Positions 45,867 through 58,861 of a stretch of DNA of 64,000 nt are shown here, piece after piece. Every line of letters begins with the position of its first letter. The first letter of the stretch is position 1. The DNA is from Labia minor. Its lineage: Eukaryota; Arthropoda; Insecta; Dermaptera; Spongiphoridae. The notes below the pieces were generated by a model, which worked only from the letters and a program-made list of their open reading frames with translations, did no database searches and was not told the origin of the DNA. The position numbers were made by a program, and so were the translations under genes. The stretch covers positions 14,596,491-14,660,490 of the forward strand of contig OY720345.1 in assembly GCA_963082975.1 (NCBI GenBank), given 5' to 3'.

Positions 45867-47604
45867 TTAAGAATTTCATTTACTTAAAATTCAGGTTTAT
45901 TTAAAATAATATTATTTATTTAAATTAACTTTAGTATAATTATTATACAATAATAATAAAATCTCTGATTGATGAATTTGCAATAAAAAAAGACAAGATT
46001 TATTAAAACGGATGACACTCTTAGTTTCATTCATTTGAATTAATTTACATTTATTTATTATTATAAATTTAAAATTAAAATAAAATATATAATTAAATTA
46101 ATTATCATACGCAAGTAAGTATAGTATATAGTATATATTTAAAATAGATAATACTTGTCAATATAAGTTTTACAGATAAATTCAATTATGTTCAATTCAA
46201 TCATTTCCTCTGACCCAATTGAGTACGATAAGACACGATTGGACTACGAAGGACCTTTAATATCTTAAGTGGTAGGAGTCTTGATTGATTATAAATAAAA
46301 AGACATTTGCACTGAACTTATTACAATGATAATAAAACTAAACTGAGATAACATAAACATGGTTTTATAGTTTTTGGTATTATTTGATGAAAAATGCTTT
46401 CAATTTCATATTTTCGTACTTTTTGGTTATTTTCATGTTTCTTGTCTTGCATTATAGATACAATATCTATTTTAAAAATTACATATACCTAATATGAGGG
46501 AGGAGAAACCCTCTGACTAGGTCAGAGTAATTGATAATTAATATTTGTTTTTATTTGAAATAAAATAAATGATAATATAAATATTATAAGTTATGGTTTT
46601 AAAAGCAACATATACACTTAATTCGCTTCATGTATTATCAGTTCGTGAAATATAAATTTTATTTTCTCGTAGGTGTAAAAATGTTGAGAAATATTGAATA
46701 TATAAACATCATTTTAACTAATATTTTAGTTTTCAGTTATCTTTTTTACTTAAATCTTATTCTTGATCTCAAAGATTCTATTATTGTTCATCCAAAAATC
46801 ATATAAAATATGTCTATTTAATAGGATTTAAAAAAAAATTATACCACACATATACACAGATCCATTGTCCTGTAATCTGCCTACACAATTTTTTTTTTTA
46901 AATCATTCACATAATCTTAGAAATCTGTGTCAGGCAAAAACAAGAACATGGCCTTTAAGGTGTCTTTTTAAATTAGAAATCCTAATAAATTACAAAATGA
47001 ATGAAATGGGGGGAAAATACTTTCATTTCTAAAAAATATTATAGATAAAATCAAGATAAAAACTAATATTTATTTATTTTTTTTGTTATAAATTATGGAA
47101 ATATTCCCATTACTAAATATTCATTATTATTTTTATATGTATATACGATGATCATTATTGATATTTTTTTTTTATTTTTTCATGTACTTATATTATTTAA
47201 AATTGTTTTACTACATGTTTGTTAATGCATTGCATAAAGGGCATTGCATAAATAATTAGAATCGAAATGTAAAACCTATAAGGATTTTATTATTATTTTT
47301 TATTATCAAGAATATCATGTTTTATTAAATAAAACATTAATTTATATTTTTATGCAATTATTTTCATGAAAATTTCAGGTAAACAAATCAATCAATCTAA
47401 TAGTTTATTTTAAAAATGTTATTGTTATAAAGTTGATTTAATTTCTTAATTTATTTTTTCTCTCCCTCTAATTTTATATTAACATTTTCGTTGAAATTAT
47501 AAAATTACAATATATACCTACTCTTTTTACTTATCACATTAAAGGATTTTAGTAAAATTTCAATTTTTTAAATATTAATTTTAATTATTATTATAATAAA
47601 TTTC

Positions 47605-47826
47605 ATAAGACTTCATGGCTTCAACCTCAACTAACTTTAAGGTTCGCATTAGCCCATAGCCTCCAATTTTCAAAAGCACCCCCGCTAATGCTATAGAACC
47701 TGCCACAGGAGCTTCAACGTGTGCTTTAGGGAGTCACAAATGTACTAAATACATAGGTATTTTTACTAAAAATGCCAAGACCAACCCAAAATAAACGTAA
47801 ATCCCCCATGGAGCCCCTTTAAAATT
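47605..47826 (-). pseudogene. ND4: NUMT: nuclear copy of part of mitochondrial ND4
   Basis: Read on the minus strand with the invertebrate mitochondrial code (TGA as Trp, ATA as Met), about 70 codons are open. They contain PWGIYVYFGLVLAFLVKMPM, then [20 protein letters not shown] and [15 protein letters not shown]. This is the conserved central part of NADH dehydrogenase subunit 4. In the standard code a TGA interrupts it. It is clearly less AT-rich than its surroundings, has no mitochondrial neighbours on either side, and lies among nuclear repeats, so it is an insertion and not an organellar contig. I see no indel in this stretch. Confidence 0.9.
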
Positions 47827-48759
47827 CTACTGGAGTTTTCCTTCATTGAATATTATTTTTATTTTCGTAGATTTATTTATTTATTTTTATATTTTAGAGT
47901 ATAAATGAATATATTATATATAAATTTATAAAATGGAAATAAATAATAATGGAAAGTGAAAAAATGTTTTGATACAATAAATAACTCTTCCTCATTATTT
48001 AATATACTTTAAGATAGAATTATAAATATTAACAAAAAAAAAATATAATAATAATTTAATAATCTATGAACACTAAAATAAAAATCAAATTAGATATTAG
48101 TGACATGCTGAGAAATTTCGTTTTGTCTAATTTGACAATAGAACGCTAAAATATTCTTGGTTGATTTTAAAGTTGAGAATTAATTTTTAAAATAATATAT
48201 ATGTATGTTTAGGTTGTACTGTAATTTAAGTGACGAAAAAAACTGAAAAAATTAAAGAATATAAAAATTGACCGATAAACATGAAATAAGTGATAGAATA
48301 AAAATTAATAAAAGATTGTAATACCAACTTTATTCTCTTTATTTATGTTAGTGGCAAATAAAATTATTTGGATGGTCCAAACACGTTTATTTAATTATTG
48401 GTACTTGAAAGTTTCAATTTTAACTACTAGGTTTATTCAACTACTTACATAGTTTCAAATTGTTTAATGTTGTTCAAATTATTTAGTACTAATTTTGAAA
48501 AAGTAATTGTTTAGTGACTTTTTATTTTATTATACTTATATAAATATTATATTATTGCATTAGGTTTATTGTTAAGTTTTTTTTCTGATTCAGACATATT
48601 TAAGTCTATTTTCAATATTTTTTATTATGTGAACTAAAAAAAAATTGTTAAAATTAAAACGTGAATGTTTCAATAATCATATCTATCTATATCAATATCT
48701 ATATCTATATTTTTATCTAAAACTATAAATATATTATTGGTAATATTAAAATCATCGGG

Positions 48760-49140
48760 AATATGTAAACCGGTTTGTAAATTTAATTTTTATTTAGTGT
48801 CAAAACAAACAAACAGATAGAGAATCGGCTTCTTAATAGTCCAAGTTGTTTGTCGGCAAATGTGATGTGTGTAGGTGAAATTTTTTATTTTTCAATTTAC
48901 CCTTTCATTTTATTTTATTTTATTTTTTTTTTTTTGTAAATAATATTAGTTATTTCATTTGGACGTGTATCCAAATTAAGGAATAAATTGTGTATATGTA
49001 TGCGTGAATATGTTGAGGGGTCGAGGACCCAGATTACTTTTCCTTTCCTTCTTCCAATCTCTCTCTCTTTCTCTTTCTCTCTCTATCTATCTTAAACAAG
49101 ATAGTAGTAGTAGTAGTGGTAGAAATAGACAGTCGGCTAA
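48760..49140. promoter_or_regulatory. Possible regulatory patch upstream of insc
   Basis: Unique-looking, less AT-rich sequence. It has a perfect AAACCGGTTT palindrome at 48767-48776 (Grainyhead/CP2-type core), a GGGGTCGAGGACCCAG stretch near 49017-49034, and a CT tract at about 49058-49090 that is GA-rich on the insc strand. Function is inferred only from these motifs. Confidence 0.2.
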
Positions 49141-49233
49141 TCTAATTACAGATAAATATCTCATGAAATATGAATGATATTAATATTCAGAATATTAAAT
49201 TAATTAAATTAAGCTACTTATAAATGATATTTA

Positions 49234-49271
<38 letters not shown>

Positions 49272-51189
49272 TTTTATATTATAAAAAATATCGTTTATTT
49301 ATTTTTTTTTTTGAATAAATCAATGGACAAGTTTAAATAAATTTCCAGGAAATTAAACAAATTAAATAAATTAACATTTACTTATTATTTTGAAGAAGAA
49401 AAATATCTTTTGTTAAATTTATAAATTATCTAAGTAATTATTATCTGTTTATCTTATGAAAACTATTTACTATATATAATTAATATTCGTTTATAATTTA
49501 TATATTGTAAATTACGTTTTTGTTTATTTTTATTATTATAATTTTTTATAATGATTATTAATAAAAGTTTATTATTATTAATTATTATTAAGAAAAAGAG
49601 GTAGATAATATCATATATGAATTATCCATTTAAATATTTAAATAATATATTTTAACGTAAGTAAGTTTAAAAATATAATTTTCAAAAATTTATTTTCTTT
49701 TAAGCAATTTAAAACTGGTAATTTGTTGGCACAATATATTTTTGCTTTTGTTTGATATTGTATTTATTATCCATTTTTTTTTCATTGATTGATTGTCATT
49801 TGTAGAAAATTCTAGATTTTTTATAGCTTAATCACCACTTTTGTGTGATTGAATGCATCTACCCCCGCCCCCATAATATGACTAATTTATATTTATTAAA
49901 AATTAATTCTTTTTAATCTGAAAATGTTTTAATCTTTAATTATAATATGTCATATCATATATTTTAAATATTTATACTATTTTTGAAATTTCAATTATTA
50001 TGTCTTAAATGTAAAATTTTGTTATTTAAATATTAAAGAAAAAATACAAACAATATACAATCTTGTAATCATAATATATTCTCACAAGAGATGTTTTTTT
50101 TATTCATCTTATATTATAGTATAAATACCTCTATCCCCATTAGAATATCAGTTTAAAATCATCAAATTAGAAACAAACTAGTGATTTTTTAACTTGATTT
50201 TTTTTCTTTTGAATTCACTTTTATATGATACAATTTACATAAATAATATAACTATTTATATATTCTGATTATTTTAAATTAGAACTGATCTACCTGCTTA
50301 ATATTTATTCATTTATATTGAATTTATTACGTTATCATTTGACAATCTATATTGAGAGAGAATGAAATAAAAACACAAAATGAAACATTAAACTTTCAAT
50401 TTTAATATATCTTTTTAATTAGAAAAAAACTGGATTGCAATAATAGAGAAAAGTCTGTAACTCAAAAAGGTACAAATAATTTAAATTATTAAATATTCAA
50501 CATAAATAAACAAGCTAATTATAATTATAATTTTTTTTTATATTTCATCCTTCATTTTCATTTATTATTTAATACTCCAAATATAGAATAGTCAATAATT
50601 TGAAATGGAATTTTGAAATATACACACTTAAAGACTAATCAATTTTCTTTTTCTTATGCTTATTTAATAAAAATATTCAACTTAAATATTTTTTCTTAAT
50701 CTAATTAGGTCAACACAAGTGAATATTTCATTCTGATAAGTAAATATATATTTAAGGTATATACTAAAGTATTTCCAAATAAATATAAAATTGCTAAAGA
50801 AAGAATGAATATTTCGTGAAGAAATTTTTTTATTTATTTATTTAAGAATAGTCAAAACAGATGTCAGGGAAAGTATAATTAATTAATCCAAAAATTCATT
50901 TTAAAAAATTATAGTTTTTATTTTCTTTATTTTAAAATTGTAATATTTTGCTTTTAAACAATTTTATATGATTTATTTTTTAATTTTAATCATTAATATT
51001 TTTTGTCATTTTATAATAATAATAATAATAATAACATTAATAATAAACCCAATGATCCCTATTATAATACGCCTGGGATTTTATTCTCAATTTTTTTCCC
51101 ATCACATTATCCCGATTTATTCATTAATCTATACATTTTATATAATAATCTTCAACTACCAGTCATATCCCTTTTTTCCCATATTTTTT

Positions 51190-51610
51190 TTTGTCAATTA
51201 GGGTTGAATGTTTTTTATTTGATAGGGTGGGGTATGCCCTTTACGTTCACACGACCTCTGTAGATGATAGCTTCCTTTTGAATAAAAATCCGTTAGAGCA
51301 AACCATGTGCAAAAGGGCACAAATCACGTTCCAATCCCTCACCCGAATTTCTATTGTCCTTTGAAATAGTTAAAAGAAGGGGGAATTATGTGTATGAGTG
51401 AAAGGCGGGAGAGAAAAGATTGGGGTTCACACAAATATGACATTGATAGAAAAATTGTTATCAAATATGATATGACAAATAATGATAACTAAATATTACT
51501 TTAAATAATTCTTTACCGGCTCCATTTGTCTATTTATTTTATGTAGCAGCATGAGCCACCGGTGGTACATGCCGGCGGGAACGTGTTAAAGATAGAAATA
51601 AAAAACTCTG
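51190..51610. promoter_or_regulatory. Possible conserved non-coding element
   Basis: One of the longest less AT-rich, non-repeat patches in the 26-kb region. It contains a 10-bp palindrome CCACCGGTGG (about 51557-51566) next to GCCGGCGGGAACGTG. On the minus strand GGAGCCGGTAAAGA offers a possible splice donor near 51514, which could make it a non-coding first exon of insc. No coding frame has family support. Confidence 0.2.
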
Positions 51611-51999
51611 AATTTAAAACTTTCATGAATACTAATTATTTGTATTTAAAAGTATTATTTTAAAGGTCTTAGAGGGCGGTAATAAAGAATGTTTAATGTT
51701 TTTAATTTGTGGGTGTTCTTCGTTTGTCTATAATCTATAGATATATATCCGATATTATATTATATAAAAAAAATCTAATAAATATTAAATGTATTTTGTT
51801 TCATGACATTTTTAAATATATTATATATATTATCGTGTACATATGTATGTATTTTATATTAAAAGTAAGATTATGTTTAACATTGAATATGATAAGATAT
51901 ATGTAAAATAAACGTTTCATTTGTAATAAATATGATAATGATGGAGAAATAGATAAATATATATATATATATGCATATGTAATATACTATATTAATAAT

Positions 52000-52260
52000 A
52001 GTTTAATCACGCCAATGCAAGTGAGCGCAAGGAATGCTAATGGATTGTTTGAAAACCAAAAGCATTTTTTTTTTATTTAATGACGTTTGATGTTTTTCGG
52101 TTGAAGGGATTTAAGAGATGGGGAATTTGCCAATTTGATAGTCATCCTTTAATTCGAACGTTCGTTGACTATTAAATAGTCGGCAGTAACAAACACGTGG
52201 GATTTTATATCCGTGAGGGATCGCTAAACGGTCCATCTGTTTACTACATTCACTATTCCT
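52000..52260. promoter_or_regulatory. Possible regulatory patch with E-box and TATA-like motif
   Basis: Unique-looking sequence with CACGTG at about 52194-52199 and, on the minus strand, GGATATAAAATCC (about 52201-52213), a TATA-like element facing insc. No initiator or transcript evidence. Confidence 0.2.
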
Positions 52261-52375
52261 ATTATATATTTATATTAATTACGAATATATATATATATGA
52301 AAAATTTTAAAACAAAATTGTTTTCTACATCTTCACACTTGACTTTTTTGTAGTGTCAAATTCTTAATTAATTAG

Positions 52376-52991
52376 CTGGAGTGTCTCAACTCGACTATCT
52401 CGCAATTTGAATTGGATTAAATAACATAATATATTATATTTAAATTAAATTTAATTAATTATAAATTATAAATAATAAATATTAAACCAGCGCATGTTTG
52501 GCTTTTTGTTGATGGCACCATGGCACGAGTTGGCGCGTGAGATTTGCAGTGTTAAAAAATTAATTCTGGTACTTTCAGCGATTCAATCAAGCTGAAATTC
52601 TATATATAGCAGTTTTATACAATTATTAATCATGTGAAAAATTATCAAACATATATCTTTATTTTTACGGTCACTTTAGAGGAAAAAAAATCAAAACGTT
52701 GTAGGTAATGACCCTCTTCCGGTTGAGCTACATTTCTCAAAAGTTGATAGAAAACTATGAATTTTGAATAATGTCCATGTACCAAATTTCATCATTCTAG
52801 CTCAAACCGTTTTTGCGTAATCTTGCCTACATACACACACACACACACACAGACACACACACACACACACAGACATTTTTCTCAACCTTAGTGAAAATGA
52901 TTCAGGAACCTTCAAAACGTATAAAAACATCAAAATCTCAACATCGAAAATTTTCGTGATCGCAATACTATCTCTGGCGAGATAGTAAAAA
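52376..52991 (+). repeat. Microsatellite-bearing repeat family, copy C
   Basis: Best-preserved copy, 616 bp. The start CTGGAGTGTCTCAACTCGAC is followed by TATCTCGC. The end CTATCTCTGGCGAGATAG then TAAAAA forms a hairpin whose distal arm (GCGAGATAGT) is the inverse of the ACTATCTCGC near the start. An interrupted CA tract lies at about 52829-52870. Confidence 0.85.
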
Positions 52992-53065
52992 GTTATCATT
53001 TTTAAAAATAAATAAATAAAAAAAAAATTATATCTGATTTCAATTTGATTCCTTGTTTTGTTTCT

Positions 53066-53109
<44 letters not shown>

Positions 53110-53221
53110 CTAGTGCTACTTCCGGTTGCTTTTGACATGTCCTTTGCATCGATTTCTCATTACCGAACCCTAAATTCGAACCAATTTTGTTTTATTTTAA
53201 TGTAATGTAAATAAAAAAAAT

Positions 53222-53760
53222 ATGGAGTATACCACTCGGGAATCTCTCAAATTTGAATTGAATTAATTAACATATATATATTTAAATTAAATTACATTAA
53301 TTAAATTATAAATTAATTATAATTAAATTGGATTAATTAATCAAAAAATTTAAATTTACTGTATACTATTATTATTCAATTAAATTAATTATTTATTTTA
53401 TATTAAATTTAAGTTCATAAAACTTACCTTAATTTTTAAGTTAAAATTTAATCCATTGACTGCCAGTTACTTAAAGTTACATTGATAGTTAGTGCCTTCA
53501 CATGGAAGTAGATTTTACCCAGAAACGAACATATTTATTGTAAGAAATATGATTTGAAAATAGTAATAATAGATAAATATGTGATACCTACGTATTATTT
53601 AAGTTTTTCATTGAAGAATTTTATAATTTTATCTAGTTTGGCACTTTGTTGATGACACCACGTCACGAGCCGGCGCGTGATTGGCAATCAACGAGTTAAA
53701 AAATTAATTCCGGTGCTTCCAGCGATTTAATCAAGCTGAAATTCTATATATAGCAGTTTT
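53222..53760 (+). repeat. Microsatellite-bearing repeat family, copy D (partial, interrupted)
   Basis: The 5' end is diverged (TATGGAGTATACCACTCGGG). The family match breaks after about 53290 and resumes at about 53637 with GGCACTTTGTTGATGACACC, so about 350 bp of other sequence is inside. The copy stops abruptly at TATATATAGCAGTTTT and lacks the CA tract and 3' end. Confidence 0.75.
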
Positions 53761-55103
53761 AGGTAGGTAGGGGAAAGAAATATAAATAATATATACTTAT
53801 ATATATAAAATGATGGAGTTCATTTCATAAAAAAAATATATGTATATTTTTATCAATGATTCTTATGAATAATTTAGAAATTCGATAATGCATTGATTTT
53901 TCTAATGATTAGCTGTACTATAATGATCTCATTTTCTTTTGTTATAATTTGATTGGTTCCTTCTCTCCCTCTCCCTTCTCTTCCCTAAACCTTCACCATC
54001 GAATGTTTTGTTATAGATCAAATATCCCGTTAGGATCAAGTTCAATATATGTTAAGAATAGAATAGCTATTTTTCTTTTGACAAAATAACTAATAATAAT
54101 AATAATAATTTGATGATGATAATGAAGAGGAAGTGATTGACTATTCCTTTTTAAGACATTTTAACAAACAAATATTGATTTAAACGATTATTTTTTCTTT
54201 TTTTCTGTTCATTCAATTACGTTGATTTTCTACTTGATTTCATTCCATCTAATAAATTTTAATATAAATCAAAATTGAAATTATATACCTTTAAACATAT
54301 AATTGTTTGGATTGAATATTTTTTTTTTTTTAATGATAGATAATTTTTTATTATTACATATAATAAATTTTAAAATTTGAACCTAATGTTTATATTATAA
54401 TATTATTAATGATGAATAATATTATATAAATTTTAAATTTATAATAATTTATAAATTTTTGATTTTAATATAAAAATTAGAAGAATTAATAGATTTCTTT
54501 ATTATTTTTTAGTTATAATTAAATTAAATCTATTCAATTAATATTTTATGTCATACAAAACAAATACTTTTACTCAAATACTTTTACTTAATCAGGTTAA
54601 TAGAATGATAATAGAATTAAAAATCACAATACAAATATAATCATAGATAAAAATAAAATCCTATTTTTTTTTTATTTTAAAGAAAATCAAATTATTTTAA
54701 TGTAATATTTAATTTAATTAGATGGAAATAGGATTAAGAGTTTTTTTGAATCGACAAAAAATAAAAATAACATTTCTATTTAATTTAATTATTTCAGTTG
54801 TAGTGGATTTATAAAATAAAGAAGAATTTATACAGCTTCATTTAAAAAAAAAAAAAAAAACAAGGATCGAATTCTTTTAATGATCCTTAAATCCTCTCCC
54901 CCTCATTCCACCTTCTTTCTCCTTCAGTTTGTTTATTGTTATTAAAAGACTTTTCTTTTCCGCTAGTTCTTCTTCTTCTTGTTGCTATTCTTTCTTTTTT
55001 TCCATTGGCTTTTTATCATGTCCATTTATTCATACTTGTGCCCTCCCGTTTGAATCAATCTGTGTTTAATATAATGAGTTTTCTTGGAAATCTCCTGGCG
55101 GAA

Positions 55104-55146
<43 letters not shown>
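55104..55146. repeat. (GAT)n microsatellite
   Basis: About fourteen GAT units. It gives a poly-Asp run in a spurious forward open frame. Confidence 0.9.
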
Positions 55147-55584
55147 GTCGTTCTCGATAATGATGGATACGATGACTATGATAAGAATAACGATTTAAAA
55201 AAAAACAAGCCATTACAAATTGCCAATAAAGAAAAAGTGATATATATTCAATAGAGAAAAATTGAAAAAAGTCCTGTTAATCTTTAAAAATTCCATGATT
55301 TAATGGGTTTTTATTTTATTTCAATTTATATTTATATTTCTATACCATGTAGGTATTTGTATAAACGTATAATCCTATAGAAATCCAAATAAACCAATGC
55401 AAACTCTTTCATTAAACTTTCACTTGCTACATTCACCATAAATAATTTTGTGTATAAATGATATAATAATTAATATTTAAAAAATAACATTTCTACAATA
55501 ATTAACTTATATGATAAAATAATATAAATATTCTTATATTTTACATTAAAATATAAAATATTCAAATCTTTAAATAACGAAATA

Positions 55585-55708
55585 CAGGGTGTCTCAAAAA
55601 ATATACTACAATATATCACTTCGATTAATTAATTACATTTGTAATTCAAATAAAAGTAGCATATTAGGGAGAGTTAAAGTGTGAGTACATCCTTTTTGAA
55701 ACACCCAG
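55585..55708. mobile_element. TA-flanked MITE, 124 bp
   Basis: Left end CAGGGTGTCTCAAAAA and right end TTTTTGAAACACCCAG are inverted repeats with two mismatches in 16. TA dinucleotides flank both sides (55583-55584, 55709-55710), as expected for a Tc1/mariner-superfamily MITE. No coding content. Confidence 0.8.
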
Positions 55709-56394
55709 TATTTATTATATTAAATGGAAAAGATGTATGACTTAAAGAAGATTGATCGAATCGAAATTCAACATAAAAATTTAAGGTGAATTAACGATAC
55801 AATCTTTTTTTTTTTTGTAAATATTTATTTATCCCTTTGAAAAAGCATGAGAACAGCTATGTAAAGGACATTTTTCCTCTGACAACGATGCTATTAGAAT
55901 AACAAAAGAATAGTTTGTCTCCTTGCCTTCCGTATCATCCATTCTCCAAATTAAAATATAATAATAGTAATTCATGACATTAGAACAATTATTAGATTAA
56001 AATATTATTTCAGTATGCATTCTACAATAACAAAAAAAAATGTTAAATTCATTTTCACATCATTATTTTACAAACAGTTTCTTTAAAGAAGTATTAAATA
56101 TAAAATTTCCTTATTAAAGAAAAACAACTTAACCTTGTTTTTATAAATATCATATAATACTATACCATCGTTACGATCATTATCAGACACTTTATACACT
56201 GTCAGTGTAGTGTAGTGTAGTGTGTGGTAGTGTGTAATCTAGTAATTAATCTATAAATTAAAAACTTGTCATACAAACCATATTCATTTTCTTAAGACAA
56301 TAATTGAGTTCGAGATTTTTTTTATTAATAAAACTTATAAATTAAAATAATTAAACGATTAAAATATTAACTAATTAAATATTAACTGTTCGCA

Positions 56395-56735
56395 AACCGA
56401 GCTACAAGAAAAACGTATATGATTGGTTTTCCATCACGATTACAACGCACTAGGTCACATCTCGACAAATATAGAAGCAATACTGATCGAAGGAGAGTTT
56501 CAACTCGTTTCACATCTCCTTATTCTCCAGATTTGGCTCCTTTAAACTATTACTCACCAATCTGAAGAAATGGATGGCGGGAAAAAGAATTTACTTAAAC
56601 GAGAATGTTATTGTAGAAACGAATGCCTATATTGCCTATTTGGACAAATCCTATTATTCGAAAGGAATAAAAAACAAGAGCATCGCTGGATAAAGTGTAT
56701 TAGTCTAAAAGAAGATTACGTTGAAAAATAAAAAC
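56395..56735 (+). mobile_element. Decayed mariner transposase 3' end
   Basis: Conceptual translation gives SPYSPDLAP, then after a stop LKKWMAGKRIYLNENVIVET, NAYIAYLDKSYYSKGIK, a frameshift, and IKCISLKEDYVEK before the stop. This is the classical mariner C-terminus (YSPDLAPSDYHLF ... LKKWL ... YFADLDKSYY ... W.KCIELKGDYVEK). Frameshifts and stops show it is dead. Confidence 0.85.
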
Positions 56736-57440
56736 GATCTATTCTAAAAAATTAAAATTTTTCATCTTTTTACACGGACTTTTCAAACCATCCTCATTAA
56801 AAGGGGGAGTATTATTCCAAATTGTAATTAAAATTTTAAAGAAAATAAACGTTGACATAGACCCACATAGAGATGATTTTGTGGGTTTGTGTGAATATAA
56901 AGAGCGTAGATCAAAAACAAAAAATGAGTTCAAAACTGAAATTTTATATTTAAAATACAAGTATGTTTAGCGGACGGTACACCAACTTTTTGAATAAAAT
57001 CGGCTCCAACAATTTGGATTAAATACCTTTAATATCAGAAATATTTTTTTGGATCTAAGAGAGCTTAAATGATTAATTTTTAAAATTATTCTTTCTAACG
57101 TATATTTTTATTTTAAAAAATTAAATCCCTCTCATCTTTTATCACTATTAACATAATAATAACTATGATTTCATTCATTCATAGTTAACATCAAAAAAAT
57201 GTTGTTTAAAAAAAATAAAATGGTATCGAAACGTTATTGTAATGTACATAAAACACCAGATTTTTAATTTATCTTTAAAATTAACTTAGTAGATTAATAA
57301 TTTAATCTGAAATCAATATTTTCATGTTAATCAATATTTGTATATTAATTATAATATTTTTTAAAAAAATCTTAATGGTTCAAACTCTACGTAGTTTATG
57401 TGCTGAAGCTGAACTATTTAATCTATTTATATCTATCTAT

Positions 57441-57850
57441 TTTTGTGGCTCTACGGAACTCGAAAGTTCTTGGCCGCAGCAACCATACTTCTCCAAGCAT
57501 CCCTATCCTAAGCCACAACCCTCCAATCTCTACCCTCTCCCATCTCTCTCACGTCTCTTCCTCCATTATCCACCCACCGCGTCCTTGTACTTTCAAGAGG
57601 TCGTTTCCCACTCGGTCTTTCTTCTTTCCTTTCCCATTCTAGCCACGTGCCCTGCCCATCGCAGACTTCTCGATTTTATAACTCTAACTATATAGGGAGA
57701 TGAAATTCCTCGATATGCAGTCTTCGCCATTCCTTTCTTTGATCCAAAAATGCTGCGAAGAATCCTATTCTCAAATACTCTAAATCTACTCTCGTCTCCT
57801 AAAGTCATAGACCATGCCCCACACCCTTATAATACAACCGGCAAAATAAT
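57441..57850 (-). mobile_element. 5'-truncated non-LTR retrotransposon fragment
   Basis: Longest copy of this family here. The minus strand has a 71-codon open piece (57808-57593) with RFRVFENRILRSIFGSKKG and IKSRSLRWAGHVARMGKERR, then near the 3' end DRDAWRSMVAAAKNFRVP and a stop. This is the C-terminal tail of an insect endonuclease/reverse transcriptase (LRVFENRVLRRIFGPKR ... MRWAGHVARMG). The catalytic reverse-transcriptase domain is absent. Confidence 0.85.
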
Positions 57851-58299
57851 TGTTTTATATATTTTAATTTTTATCCTCTTTGATATTTATGTGCTGAACA
57901 CATTAATTAATTTGTAATTTTTTAATAATTAGTATTATTAGAAAAATATTTATTTTGTTCATTGAATCCAATTTGAAAATGAAAGTGAAATTTATTTGAT
58001 GAAGTAGTTTGATATTTAACTTTCATCTTCTCTTCTACTAAATGCTTATGAAAGAGGACCATTTAATCATAAAATTTACATTTACTTTTATTTCATTTTA
58101 TGTAAAACTTTTCATTAACTGAGCGTTATTGTCTGAATAATAAATAACAATTAATAAAAAAAAATAAAATTGTAAATGAATTAATTTTTTTAAGAATTTA
58201 ATAGAGTGATTATCAGTAAAAGAAAAAAAAATTGTTATATCCAATATTGATAATAATCAAGCTTATTAGGACGAAATTAATATGCGCCTGTCTGTTTGT

Positions 58300-58440
58300 T
58301 AATCTTTAATCAGCGTCATGAAAGCGAATGAGCAGACCAGCTGCAGAGGAAATGGTTGGTGTGATTTACTTTAATAGGGTAGGAGGTGGGGTGGGAAGGG
58401 AAGGGAAGGGTAAGGCGTAATTATACACAACCATTCAAAT
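58300..58440. other. Less AT-rich patch, possible regulatory DNA
   Basis: Contains AAGCGAATGAGCAGACCAGC, with an adjacent CAGCTG E-box, then a G-rich run (GGTAGGAGGTGGGGTGGGAA). No coding or repeat match was recognised. Confidence 0.15.
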
Positions 58441-58861
58441 CCATAAACAAAAATCATTTTGAATCATCAATTTAAAATTAAAACTTATTTTTATTACTTG
58501 CTTTTTTTAGTTTCACATCATATTCTGTCGTCAAATATTGCAAGGTGAAATTGACCCACATGCCAATAGTTCAAATGAGCTGAAATTTTGCATACATATG
58601 TAACTCCAATGACAATGCAATAATCAAACAGAAATATTTTTATTTTTTAAAAAATACGGATTTTTAAAATTTGAGAATTAAAAATAAAATAAAAATAAAA
58701 AATTTATATTAAACAAAATTTAATTAAATTCCAATTATAAATTCATTTTAATAAAATTGAAACTATTTAAATATTCCAAATGATTAACAATGAATAATAC
58801 AAGTATGTTTAATTTAATATAATTAATTTTTATAATAATGATAAACATTTTTATATAAATT

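Noticed and set aside
50968..51263. Overlapping forward frames of 77 and 86 codons
   Set aside because: Low-complexity Ile/Asn/Phe/Pro translations of AT-rich and TAA-repeat sequence without conservation clues.
52960..52991. Classical Helitron 3' end (hairpin followed by CTRR)
   Set aside because: A hairpin is present but is followed by TAAAAA, not CTRR, and the 5' end does not start with TC. A Helentron-like class is kept only as an inference.
52802..53149. Minus-strand open frame of 115 codons
   Set aside because: It runs through the CA tract and the 3' end of repeat copy C plus a GA/TA microsatellite; not a gene.
54936..55160. Forward frame with hydrophobic start and poly-Asp end
   Set aside because: Poly-Asp is the (GAT)n microsatellite and the Leu/Phe-rich part is a pyrimidine-rich stretch; no homology recognised.
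57324..57695. Forward frames of 123 and 80 codons
   Set aside because: Antisense shadow of the non-LTR fragment, whose real coding sense is the minus strand. The frame at 30333-30692 is rejected for the same reason.
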